From Candidatus Omnitrophota bacterium (GTDB taxonomy: Bacteria; Omnitrophota; Omnitrophia; Omnitrophales; Aquincolibacteriaceae): DNA of 18,366 nucleotides. The position numbers and the translations under genes are program-made. Shown here one piece after another: positions 1-7,293 of this stretch; positions within the stretch are counted from its first letter, which is position 1, and each line of letters opens with the position of its first letter. The stretch spans positions 1-18,366 of the forward strand of contig JAHFHB010000008.1 in NCBI GenBank assembly GCA_023247135.1. Direction: 5' to 3'. The notes under the pieces were generated by a model, which searched no databases, was not told the DNA's origin, and was given only the letters and a program-made list of their open reading frames with translations.

Positions 1-3000
1 AGTCCGCTTGCTGTGGATACGAATCTGACGGCAACAGTATCGGGACCTTGTTCAGGTTCTGGCGCCTTGAGTGCGAGCGGATATCGTGCGACCTATGACA
101 TTAATGTGACTTGCAATGCCAGCGGTCCCGGGGGCTCTTGTGTTGTCAGCTTTTCGAGCGCGCATGCATGTCTTAATATTTCACGTTCCTACACCTGTCC
201 GGGTGGAACGGGAACTGGCACCACGGGTACCGGAACTGGTGCAGGCACAGCGACCGGTACGGGAACAGGCACCGGCACAACCACTGGATGTTCATCGGTG
301 GGTTGGACCTGCGAGAGACCCGATCGTCCCTTTGAATGCCCTGACGGGGGTGCGTGTAGAACCGAGCCGACTTGCTCCACGCGGTGCTGTATATGTTCTA
401 CGACCGGTACGGCCACAGGAACAACCACGGGTGGAACGGGAACTGGCACGGCGACGGGTGGGACAGGGACAGGCGGAACCGCGACCGGAACGGGCGGTGG
501 TTGTGGATCGTGCAGCAGCTGTATTTGTCGCGCCGACCTTATCCTGTGTACGGATACGAGCCCGTACACGCTGGTGCCAGGCGGTTGTTCGTACAACGGT
601 GGGCCGCCGTTCCCATCAGTAAATTGCTGTGCCGGAACGGGGACTGGCACCACGGGCACCGGAGGCACTGCAACTGGAACGACAGGCACCACGACTGGCG
701 GTGGTGCATGCGGCAATAACGTGATTGATGCTGGCGAGCAATGCGGCGAACCTGGCCTGCCGGGCTGCAGCGGTGGAGCAGTCTGTGTGGGGTGTACATG
801 CCAACCACAAGGCGGCGGCTGTCCGGCGGGATGCTCGAATGGGCAGGGTGGCATTATGGGCTGTCCGTCTCTCGCATGCCCTGTAAACACAGTTTGCTCA
901 ATGGGCAGTATTCCAGATGTCAATTGCTGTTGTCCAGCGACAGGGACAGGGACAGGCACGGGCACTGGCACATCAACAAGCGGCGGCGGCAGTTGTTCCG
1001 CGTCGTCGTGTGTTGCGAATGGTGTTGACCTTCATCCCGGACCGGGGCATGGATGCTCAAGAATAATCCAGGATTGTGCGTATGGTTACGTCAGCTCAAG
1101 CGGGGGAAGCTGTCAGGTGTCGGATGATTGCGGTGGAGATATGCTCTGCTGCCTTCCCGAAACCTATCCTGGTTCAGGTATTCCAAGACCGGGTGCTGCG
1201 TGCTGCAGCGGCGGTGGAACAGCAGGCACAGCGGGTGGCGGAACAGCAGGAACAGCGGGTGGTGGAACTGCGGGCACAGCGGGTGGTGGAACAGCAGGAA
1301 CGGCTGGCGGCGGAACTGCAGGAACAGCGGGTGGCGGAACAGCAGGAACAGCGGGTGGTGGAACAGCGGGAACAGCTGGTGGCGGAACTGCGGGAACAGC
1401 CGGTGGTGGAACCGCAGGAACGGCTGGCGGTGGAACTGCGGGAACAGCTGGCGGTGGAACTGCGGGAACAGCTGGTGGCGGAACTGCGGGAACAGCGGGT
1501 GGTGGAACAGCGGGCACAGCGGGTGGCGGAACTGCGGGAACAGCTGGCGGCGGAACTGCGGGAACTGCTGGAGGGGGAACAGCCGGTACGGCTGGTGGCG
1601 GAACTGCGGGCACAGCTGGTGGCGGCTCCAGTGGTTCTGGCGGAAGTGGCGGATCTGGAGGTAGTGGTGGATCGGGAGGATCCGGAACGGGTGGTACCGG
1701 TACAGGCGGAGGCGGGTGCAATATTCTTGCGGGACAGGTTCCTTGTCAGTGCAATCCTGGTGACCTTGTGAATAATTGTTGCTGCCCGATGCCTCCAATG
1801 TGTAGTACATTGCCGGCTGCCATTTGCCCATATCGGACGGGAATAGCATCAGCAGAGGCTTGTGAAAGTGTCACGCCGGGGGTTACTTTTGGGCGTGGCA
1901 GAAAGCAGGCTGTGGAGTACTACAGTTGCCTTGCTGCCGGCCAATGCAATTCAAATCCTGCGGTTAGTCCGTGTATATCAACGGTTGCTACGCCCATCTA
2001 TTGCTATACTGCCCCAGCAGAATATCCCCTTGTCCCTTCAGACTGCTGCCAAGTGTGTCCGGAAGGATCGCCACTAGCAGATTGTGAAGCTGCAAATGGA
2101 GTCGGTAACTGCACTAACATTGTTGGCGCAGGTGACTGTAATTCGGTTTGTTATAAAAAAGCAACCTGTGGAAATGGAGTTCTTGATGCCGGGGAGGAAT
2201 GTGATCCGCCGAATACTGATACCTGTGATGCTGAATGTAAAATTAGATGTGGGAATAATGTTGTAGATGGTTCTGAAGAATGTGATCCGCCGGGTATGGA
2301 TGATACAACAGGCGATTGTAATACGCAGTGTCATTTTACGTGTAAGAAGCTGGGACAACTCGATGCAATGACAGGTGATACCGAATGTAAAGTCGAAAAT
2401 GGCGGACAAGATTGCTATGAACCCAATGTGCCGACAGGAGATTACGATATATTATGCGATTATTGCATCGATCGAGTTGATGAGCCCTATTGTGATGGTT
2501 TCACTTCCGCTGATGACGAGGCCAGCTGTTCTTACGGCGTTGACCACGTCGAAGATGTCTATTGGACGTGTCCTGAAACAGCTACGGGTTCCGAGGCGAC
2601 AGCACTTAAGCCTGATGGAGATGGTGGAACGGTAAAAAAGTATTGCTGTAAACCGCCGGATGCTTGCGGGATTATTTGCACTGCATCTGCGACAGAGGCC
2701 ATGGATGGTGGTTCGTTTACTGTGAATTGCACGGGGCTAGATCCCAACATTATGTGGTCTGCTACCAGTCCTGTTGGACCTGTGGGTGGCGGGCCGTCTG
2801 ACACCTTCGATCAAACGTTCTTATGTCCGATGGGCATTAGTGCGGATACGCCAGTGACGATTTCAATTTCAGGAACCCTTGGCGCCGAGTCATGTGTCGG
2901 CCCCGCCATCACAGTTAATTGTTACCCCAAGTGTGAAAACATTCCAGGTTTAAAAGCCGACAAGGATGACTGCCCAGACGATGACTGTGCTGATCCTGTT

Positions 3001-3444
3001 TCAAAGCCTTTGGGACAAACTTGTTGGTTTTGTACGCCCCGTCTCGACCGGCAGTTCGGTGTTGACTACTGTGTTGGTGGGTATACCCAGGCTCAAAATA
3101 GTGCGACTTTATGTAATCTTGGATGTGCGAGCCATACAGCCGATGACTACAGTGGTAGTCAATGTCAGAATTCTGCGCAGCCTCAGTCAGGGGATCCGCT
3201 TGTTAAAAACCAGCAAGATAAATACTGCTGCCGTTGTAGCAATGCCGCGGTACCCGCAGGTCAGTGTACCGTTGCCGGCTCCCCGACGGCAACGCGAGAA
3301 TGTGAAGATCCGCTGCCCGCAGGCGTTACCGACTCCAGAAAAAAAGTACCCGACACGGTGAGTTGTGCGGCCAATACAGTAGAAATTCTCGGCAGCCCGG
3401 TAGGCACTTGTTATCCGAAGTGTATGGTAAATGCTTGCACCTAG
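1..3444 (+). CDS. Giant secreted cysteine-rich modular protein, 5' partial
   Basis: The frame is open from base 1, so the GTG at 13 is probably internal and the N-terminus (presumably with a signal peptide) lies outside the window; at least 1147 residues are visible. About six Cys-rich modules, several ending in a CC pair, alternate with low-complexity linkers: four Thr/Gly linkers (202-993), then 17 GGGTAGTA repeats and a Gly/Ser stretch (1210-1716). Three motifs of the form CGNxVxDxxEzC (nt 709, 2167, 2248), the last two followed by DPP, match DUF4215, the Myxococcus cysteine-rich repeat, which is typical of secreted proteins. From 1717 on there are further Cys modules but no linkers. The C-terminus ends in CYPKCMVNACT, without LPXTG, PEP-CTERM or a transmembrane anchor. 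So many cysteines imply a disulfide-bonded extracytoplasmic protein. Its function is unknown; a surface stalk, adhesin or mucin-like coat protein is inference. The downstream ligase and esterase genes lie 43 and then 15 bases apart, suggesting one operon. Confidence 0.85.
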   Translation, partial: SPLAVDTNLTATVSGPCSGSGALSASGYRATYDINVTCNASGPGGSCVVSFSSAHACLNISRSYTCPGGTGTGTTGTGTGAGTATGTGTGTGTTTGCSSVGWTCERPDRPFECPDGGACRTEPTCSTRCCICSTTGTATGTTTGGTGTGTATGGTGTGGTATGTGGGCGSCSSCICRADLILCTDTSPYTLVPGGCSYNGGPPFPSVNCCAGTGTGTTGTGGTATGTTGTTTGGGACGNNVIDAGEQCGEPGLPGCSGGAVCVGCTCQPQGGGCPAGCSNGQGGIMGCPSLACPVNTVCSMGSIPDVNCCCPATGTGTGTGTGTSTSGGGSCSASSCVANGVDLHPGPGHGCSRIIQDCAYGYVSSSGGSCQVSDDCGGDMLCCLPETYPGSGIPRPGAACCSGGGTAGTAGGGTAGTAGGGTAGTAGGGTAGTAGGGTAGTAGGGTAGTAGGGTAGTAGGGTAGTAGGGTAGTAGGGTAGTAGGGTAGTAGGGTAGTAGGGTAGTAGGGTAGTAGGGTAGTAGGGTAGTAGGGTAGTAGGGSSGSGGSGGSGGSGGSGGSGTGGTGTGGGGCNILAGQVPCQCNPGDLVNNCCCPMPPMCSTLPAAICPYRTGIASAEACESVTPGVTFGRGRKQAVEYYSCLAAGQCNSNPAVSPCISTVATPIYCYTAPAEYPLVPSDCCQVCPEGSPLADCEAANGVGNCTNIVGAGDCNSVCYKKATCGNGVLDAGEECDPPNTDTCDAECKIRCGNNVVDGSEECDPPGMDDTTGDCNTQCHFTCKKLGQLDAMTGDTECKVENGGQDCYEPNVPTGDYDILCDYCIDRVDEPYCDGFTSADDEASCSYGVDHVEDVYWTCPETATGSEATALKPDGDGGTVKKYCCKPPDACGIICTASATEAMDGGSFTVNCTGLDPNIMWSATSPVGPVGGGPSDTFDQTFLCPMGISADTPVTISISGTLGAESCVGPAITVNCYPKCENIPGLKADKDDCPDDDCADPVSKPLGQTCWFCTPRLDRQFGVDYCVGGYTQAQNSATLCNLGCASHTADDYSGSQCQNSAQPQSGDPLVKNQQDKYCCRCSNAAVPAGQCTVAGSPTATRECEDPLPAGVTDSRKKVPDTVSCAANTVEILGSPVGTCYPKCMVNACT
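202..993 (+). repeat. Four Thr/Gly-rich linkers between Cys modules
   Basis: Low-complexity coding segments at 202-288, 400-501, 631-708 and 937-993 encode runs of Thr-Gly and Gly-Thr with a few Ala and Ser. Short DNA stretches recur between them, for example GGAACGGGAACTGGCAC in the first two. Each lies between Cys-rich modules, so they look like flexible spacers. They are rich in Thr and are candidate O-glycosylation sites (inference). Confidence 0.8.
1210..1617 (+). repeat. 17 tandem 24-bp units encoding GGGTAGTA
   Basis: Seventeen in-frame 24-bp units run without interruption. Every unit encodes the same eight residues, GGGTAGTA, while the DNA units differ at third codon positions: the Thr codons are ACA, ACT, ACG or ACC and the Ala codons GCA, GCG, GCT or GCC. 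Only the third Gly codon (GGA) is constant in all units. Units 2 and 6, and units 10 and 11, are identical in DNA. No unit carries an amino-acid change. The array supplies 34 regularly spaced Thr residues. Confidence 0.97.
1618..1716 (+). repeat. Gly/Ser-rich linker following the octapeptide array
   Basis: Directly after the octapeptide array the protein changes to repeats of Gly-Gly-Ser type and ends in a short Thr/Gly stretch before the next cysteine at 1717. It resembles a flexible spacer. The sequence GGTACCGGTAC at 1693-1703 arises here from Gly-Thr codons and is probably unrelated to the palindromes near the transposase. Confidence 0.85.
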
Positions 3445-3487
3445 TACTGTTACGGGCATTGCTTTTAATCAAACGAGTGGCTGAGAC

Positions 3488-4903
3488 ATGAAATTGCAAA
3501 GCCCCTTACGGTTTTTTTCTGAAAAATCACTCATTTTTTTTATAGTACTGCTCTTCCCTCTCTTAGGCACTGACAATCCCACCCTTGTGCAGCCGAGAAT
3601 TTGGTGCGGTATTCTAATTTATTTATTCTTTTGGGCTGTACATGCGCGGGGACATTTCTTCTCAAAAAACATCGGACGTTTGCCGTGCATTTTCTTCGGG
3701 GCCGTCATTATCTTTGTTCTCCTCCGGTCCTTTTGGGGATATTTGGTTGTGCACCATTCACATTTTTCAGGGAGCCCGCTTTTACGGCTAGATCGCTATA
3801 TGAATGCTCCATTGAGGTGGTTCTTTTTTTTTATGACTTTCGTAACGGGATATCTGGCTTTTAAGAGAAAAAAAATTGCCTGGTTAACGCTGAATGCGAT
3901 GAGCTGGGCGGGATTTTTTTTAGCGGTGAATGCGTTGCCGGCGCTGTTGTTGACCGGCAAATCCTCCTACGTCGATATGCATCAGAAAAGGGGATTCTTT
4001 TTCCCATTTTTTTATGCGATGGAGTGGGTGCCAAAGTATGTAATGAATCGCTTTGCACACCCGAACTATGTTGGGGACATCATGGCCTTCGGGCTTTTTG
4101 CGGCATTGGGTTTGGCGGCCTACTGTTTTCACATTATGCGGCTTCAAAAAAAAGGTGAGGATGTTAGCACCGAAGGGCATTTCACCAAAGCTCTGGTGCC
4201 ATTTATTTGCTTACGGTTTGTGATTGCAATTTCAATTGTGATTGCTGTTTTTCTGTTGTTGTCGCGTGGAACCATCAGCTGCTTTGTGCTAACGCTTGTC
4301 ATTTTTGCGGGCCTGTTATTCCTGAAGTTCTTTAAAAGACTCCCATGGATGGTTGTGGTTGCGGGTGCGGGCATTGCCATAAGCGTTCTTGTCTGGGCGA
4401 TTGATTTTAAAAAAGTTTCGAAAGAATTGCAAACGCTTCAGGTTGAAATGGATCCAAATAACTCCCATGACCGGAGTGATGATACCAATATCGAAGGCTA
4501 CAAACGAGCCCTTGCGATTTATCACGCGTTTCCTGTATGGGGTGTTGGCACGAAAGGCTATGTGGATGTTTCCCCCTCTTTTTCCTTCTCTCTTACCCCC
4601 TTGAACTTTGCAGATGCAGTGGTGATGAATCACTATTTGCAGACTCTGGCGGAAGAAGGTGTTGGAGCCTTTTTGTACTTTGCGTTTCTCATGATGTACC
4701 TGATAGATGTTCTTAAGGGGTTGATTTTAACGAAGAGCCGCTTTAAATTTGTGGCGAGTTTGACTTTCTTTGCGCCGGTAGTCATGGTTCTCGTTCATGC
4801 AAGCTTTAACCACTTGATGGAAGGTTTTGGAACTCAAACGATGGTTTACCTCAGCATGGGGGCGAGTCTTTCGGTGTTGCGTGCTGATTTTGAACATCAG
4901 TAG
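3488..4903 (+). CDS. O-antigen ligase / Wzy_C family membrane protein
   Basis: A 471-residue polytopic membrane protein with roughly ten to twelve hydrophobic segments. It has a large hydrophilic loop at about residues 318-395, as expected for the Wzy_C (O-antigen ligase) family. The loop holds a family-like motif, YKRALAIYHAFPVWGVG (338-354), and NHYLQTLAEEG (380-390), matching the family's conserved H/N-YLQ-E-G element. Members are WaaL O-antigen ligases, Wzy polymerases or PglL/PilO protein O-oligosaccharyltransferases; all use undecaprenyl-linked glycans at the periplasmic face. No glycosyltransferase cluster lies next to it. Its immediate neighbour is a Thr/Gly/Ala repeat protein, so a protein-glycosylating role is attractive but is inference. 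The ribosome-binding site is weak. The gene is rich in T runs, unlike the EPS genes on the right. Confidence 0.8.
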   Translation: MKLQSPLRFFSEKSLIFFIVLLFPLLGTDNPTLVQPRIWCGILIYLFFWAVHARGHFFSKNIGRLPCIFFGAVIIFVLLRSFWGYLVVHHSHFSGSPLLRLDRYMNAPLRWFFFFMTFVTGYLAFKRKKIAWLTLNAMSWAGFFLAVNALPALLLTGKSSYVDMHQKRGFFFPFFYAMEWVPKYVMNRFAHPNYVGDIMAFGLFAALGLAAYCFHIMRLQKKGEDVSTEGHFTKALVPFICLRFVIAISIVIAVFLLLSRGTISCFVLTLVIFAGLLFLKFFKRLPWMVVVAGAGIAISVLVWAIDFKKVSKELQTLQVEMDPNNSHDRSDDTNIEGYKRALAIYHAFPVWGVGTKGYVDVSPSFSFSLTPLNFADAVVMNHYLQTLAEEGVGAFLYFAFLMMYLIDVLKGLILTKSRFKFVASLTFFAPVVMVLVHASFNHLMEGFGTQTMVYLSMGASLSVLRADFEHQ

Positions 4904-4918
4904 ATAAATTTTTTAAAT

Positions 4919-5806
4919 ATGTCTCATGAAATTTCGATGAAAGCTCTTAAGTATTCGAAATCGGTTGTTGGCAGGATTCGTGGAGCCGCCCGCTTGGTTC
5001 TTTTGTCAACAGCCATTGTGTTTTACTTTCTTTTAAATTGCGGATCGACGCGGCCCGTAAAGGTTGTGCAAGGGGTCTTTACGGCTTCTGAGGAGCCCGA
5101 TAACCAGGCACTTAAAAAAAAATCGGGGGGTCTAGCAGGGCGGGACAAAACATACAAAAATAACTCGGTAATGAAATACCATTTGCTCACCTTTCCGGCC
5201 GCGGAACCGTCGGAGAAATTCCGATTAATTGTTGTACATCACCCAGCGGGAGAGTCAGCGGAACACTATCTGCTGAACTGGCAACCTGCCGCTGTGGAAA
5301 ACCAAACAATGCTTCTGATGCCACAAAGGGAGGGGGAGTATGGTGTTGACTCACCTGGATTAAAAACCTTTGCTGCGCTCGTTGCCGATGTTGTTGCGCA
5401 TTACCCGGTAGATAGAAAAAGAATTTATGTGGCGGGGGCTTCTGCGGGTGCGCTTATAGGAACGTGGCTTGTGCAAAAGGATCCTTCGTTTTGGCGTGGA
5501 GCTATTTTTGTTGCGGGCTTTGGATTTCAGGATGCGCTTGTTGGTGTCCCTATCGATGAGGGGAAGTTTAAGAGTTATCCGCATATTCTCTACGTTCATG
5601 GCTGGCACGACACGGAAACCTTCAAGAGTGTATTAGATGGAATCGAAATGCTTTTGGATAGAGGGGTGAATGTGCAACTTTATGATTATGAGAATGCCGG
5701 CCATGAGCACCGCCCGGAGTGGAATAAACGCATCTTCGAGTGGATTCAGAACGTCGAGCGAGCGGATCAGCCAGCCCCTGCCGTTAGTCCCGCATTTGTG
5801 CGGTGA
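4919..5806 (+). CDS. Membrane-anchored or lipoprotein serine esterase (alpha/beta hydrolase)
   Basis: A 295-residue alpha/beta hydrolase resembling the PHB-depolymerase/feruloyl esterase (LpqC-like) group. The nucleophile elbow GASAG places the catalytic Ser at 175; Asp231 (HGWHD) and His262 (NAGHEH) complete a plausible triad. A hydrophobic segment at about residues 25-40 ends in LLNCGS. Cys41 could be a lipobox cysteine, although Asn at -1 is unusual, so it may instead be a simple membrane anchor. The second in-frame ATG at 4937 (residue 7) would give a more normal signal-peptide n-region; neither start has a clear Shine-Dalgarno sequence. It starts 15 bases after the ligase gene, so cotranscription is likely. 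The natural ester is unknown; removing acyl groups from a surface glycan is a guess from context. Confidence 0.75.
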   Translation: MSHEISMKALKYSKSVVGRIRGAARLVLLSTAIVFYFLLNCGSTRPVKVVQGVFTASEEPDNQALKKKSGGLAGRDKTYKNNSVMKYHLLTFPAAEPSEKFRLIVVHHPAGESAEHYLLNWQPAAVENQTMLLMPQREGEYGVDSPGLKTFAALVADVVAHYPVDRKRIYVAGASAGALIGTWLVQKDPSFWRGAIFVAGFGFQDALVGVPIDEGKFKSYPHILYVHGWHDTETFKSVLDGIEMLLDRGVNVQLYDYENAGHEHRPEWNKRIFEWIQNVERADQPAPAVSPAFVR

Positions 5807-5821
5807 CAAATACGGTCATGC

Positions 5822-5844
5822 ACTTAACGCTGTTGGCGTTAAGT
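5822..5844. terminator. Perfect 9-bp stem-loop after the esterase gene
   Basis: ACTTAACGC (5822-5830) and GCGTTAAGT (5836-5844) form a perfect 9-bp inverted repeat with the 5-nt loop TGTTG, 15 bases after the esterase stop codon. No T-tract follows, so it is not a canonical intrinsic terminator. It may be a 3'-end-stabilising hairpin or a protein-binding site. Confidence 0.4.
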
Positions 5845-5885
5845 CATTCCCGCCTAGCAATTCGTAGCAATTTTATCATTATTTT

Positions 5886-5905
5886 AATAACATAATCATG
5901 TTATT
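5886..5905. promoter_or_regulatory. Palindrome 1, candidate operator (ATAACA-N6-TGTTAT)
   Basis: Perfect inverted repeat AATAACAT (5886-5893) / ATGTTATT (5898-5905) with a 4-nt spacer. It contains the core ATAACA-N6-TGTTAT, which is also present in the second palindrome. Its centre is at 5895.5, 31 bp from that of the second site. Confidence 0.6.
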
Positions 5906-5914
5906 TTATTAGAT

Positions 5915-5938
5915 TTTATAACAAAAATATGTTATAAA
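5915..5938. promoter_or_regulatory. Palindrome 2, candidate operator next to the ATPase start
   Basis: Perfect 9-bp inverted repeat TTTATAACA (5915-5923) / TGTTATAAA (5930-5938) with a 6-nt spacer. It shares the ATAACA-N6-TGTTAT core with palindrome 1 and ends 5 bases before the ATPase start codon, where a ribosome-binding site would normally lie. Confidence 0.6.
5933..5938 (+). promoter_or_regulatory. Possible -10 element (TATAAA) for a leaderless transcript
   Basis: TATAAA lies at the right distance to start transcription at or next to the A of the ATPase ATG (5944). No Shine-Dalgarno sequence is visible upstream of that ATG, consistent with leaderless translation. No good -35 hexamer is seen, and the element overlaps palindrome 2, so binding there would block transcription. 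Confidence 0.35.
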
Positions 5939-5943
5939 TTGCT

Positions 5944-7140
5944 ATGGTCTCATTCAAACGACAGCTGCAGCTTGATAAATACGCGACATCTGCCTTTTTA
6001 TTTGGGCCGCGGATGACTGGAAAAACGTATTTGCTGCGACAGCTTGCCCCCCAGAAATATGTTGATCTTCTGGATCCTGAGATTGAGCTTCAATTACGCC
6101 AAACCCCCAAATTTTTTTGGGAACAATTGCAAACGCTTAAAAAGGATAGCCTTGTGATTGTCGATGAAGTGCAACGGGTGCCGGTACTTCTCGATTATGT
6201 GCAAAAAGCCATTGAAGAGCTCGGACTTCGGTTCATCTTATCTGGATCAAGTGCGCGCAAGCTGAGACGCGGCGGGATTAACCTGTTGGGCGGCCGGGCG
6301 GCTGATTTGAGGCTGCATCCACTCACGCTTGAAGAGGCGGGTTCTAAATATTCATTGGCGCAATGCCTGCATTACGGAAGTCTGCCGAAGGTGGTTAGTT
6401 TAGTTTTAAGCGGAGATTTGGCGGATGCCAAACGGATTCTAAGATCCTACGCCACCACGTATATTAAGGAAGAAATTCAGGCAGAAGCGTTGACGCGTAA
6501 CGTTGGCGCATTCCAAAGATTTTTGCACGTGGCCGTGCAGGGGAACGGACAGGTGCTGGAATTCAGCAATATTTCCAGGGAGTGTTCTGTGCCGATGAGC
6601 ACTGTCAAAGAGTACTACTCCATTTTGGAGGATACACTTTTGGGGCAGTTTCTTTGGCCCTGGGATCGGAGCGAAAGAAAGAAAGCACGGCCCAAGTTTT
6701 ATTTTTTTGATTGCGGGGTTGTCCGTGCCCTTCAGAACCGTCTTGATGATCCTGCAACGTCTGAGGAAAATGGAATTTTTTTTGAGAACTTTTTTTTCAG
6801 GGAGATGGTCAAGTACCGTGATTATCTCGAAAAACCGCATGAATTTTCATTCTGGAGAGAGGGCGATCACGAAGTGGATTTGCTTATATCGGACGGGCGG
6901 GGTATTCGGCTTGGGATTGAGTGTAAGTCAGGTAAGGTTATGCCTAGTGAGTCGACGATCCGTAATTTTCGCAAGCGCTTTCCAAAAGTTCCTTTATGGG
7001 TTGCATCCATGCGAGATCAAGAACCCAGGCTTTTGAAGGATGGGGTGGAAGTCTTGCCATGGGCGGAAGTTTTGAAAAGGTACCGGTACCCCGGGTGCCG
7101 GGTTCAAAAAGTGCTGGATGATGGGAATGAATTAGTTTAA
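5944..7140 (+). CDS. AAA-family ATPase with DUF4143 C-terminal domain
   Basis: A 398-residue protein of the predicted-ATPase family COG1373. The Walker A motif is GPRMTGKT (21-28, Lys27), Walker B is LVIVDE (Asp74-Glu75), and LSGSSAR at about 98-104 is a sensor-like strand. A central helical, winged-helix-like segment precedes DUF4143. The C-terminal part shows HEVDLL (Asp312) and GIECKSG (Glu326, Lys328), the D-ExK pattern of a PD-(D/E)XK nuclease-like fold. The cellular role of this family is not established. The gene is monocistronic and has a pair of palindromes just upstream, so autoregulation is possible. The C-terminal RYRYPGCRV is encoded by a GGTACC-type repeat (7079-7105), suggesting that the original end was altered. 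The next gene, a transposase, begins 153 bases downstream. Confidence 0.85.
   Translation: MVSFKRQLQLDKYATSAFLFGPRMTGKTYLLRQLAPQKYVDLLDPEIELQLRQTPKFFWEQLQTLKKDSLVIVDEVQRVPVLLDYVQKAIEELGLRFILSGSSARKLRRGGINLLGGRAADLRLHPLTLEEAGSKYSLAQCLHYGSLPKVVSLVLSGDLADAKRILRSYATTYIKEEIQAEALTRNVGAFQRFLHVAVQGNGQVLEFSNISRECSVPMSTVKEYYSILEDTLLGQFLWPWDRSERKKARPKFYFFDCGVVRALQNRLDDPATSEENGIFFENFFFREMVKYRDYLEKPHEFSFWREGDHEVDLLISDGRGIRLGIECKSGKVMPSESTIRNFRKRFPKVPLWVASMRDQEPRLLKDGVEVLPWAEVLKRYRYPGCRVQKVLDDGNELV
7079..7105. repeat. GGTACC palindromic repeat inside the ATPase 3' end
   Basis: Starts with the perfect 12-bp palindrome GGTACCGGTACC (7079-7090), followed by a CCCGGGTGCCGGGTTC-like tail (7090-7105). The 13-mer GGTACCGGTACCC recurs at 7894-7906 on the other side of the RAYT gene. 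It encodes the ATPase residues RYRYPGCRV. Confidence 0.55.
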
Positions 7141-7278
7141 GCTGCTGTTTGTCTAGCAAAGGGTTGCGGATTGATTTAATCATTCTGCGCAAAAGCCGGA
7201 AAGATCCTGTGTTGGGATTGATGCTGAATGGGAAGCTCATCAGCAAGCACGATTTACCCTCTAACGTTGAACACAACG

Positions 7279-7286
7279 AAGGAGGG
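7279..7286 (+). promoter_or_regulatory. Strong ribosome-binding site fixing the RAYT start
   Basis: AAGGAGGG stands 7 bases before ATG 7294. This rules out the longer reading from 7228, whose extra N-terminal residues also match nothing in the family. Confidence 0.85.
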
Positions 7287-7293
7287 TATTTTT

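Noticed and set aside
1210..1617. Period-24 array resembling a CRISPR
   Set aside because: There are no unique spacers; the units are contiguous and in-frame coding.
1164..1721. Long antisense and alternate-frame reading frames across the Gly/Thr repeats (for example a Pro/Ala/Val-repeat frame on the minus strand; also 189-971 minus)
   Set aside because: They arise because a 24-bp (3n) GC-rich repeat stays open in several frames. They have no start signals and no family resemblance, and the plus frame carries the conserved Cys modules.
7228..7293. Longer start of the RAYT gene at 7228
   Set aside because: A strong ribosome-binding site precedes 7294, and the extension does not match the family.
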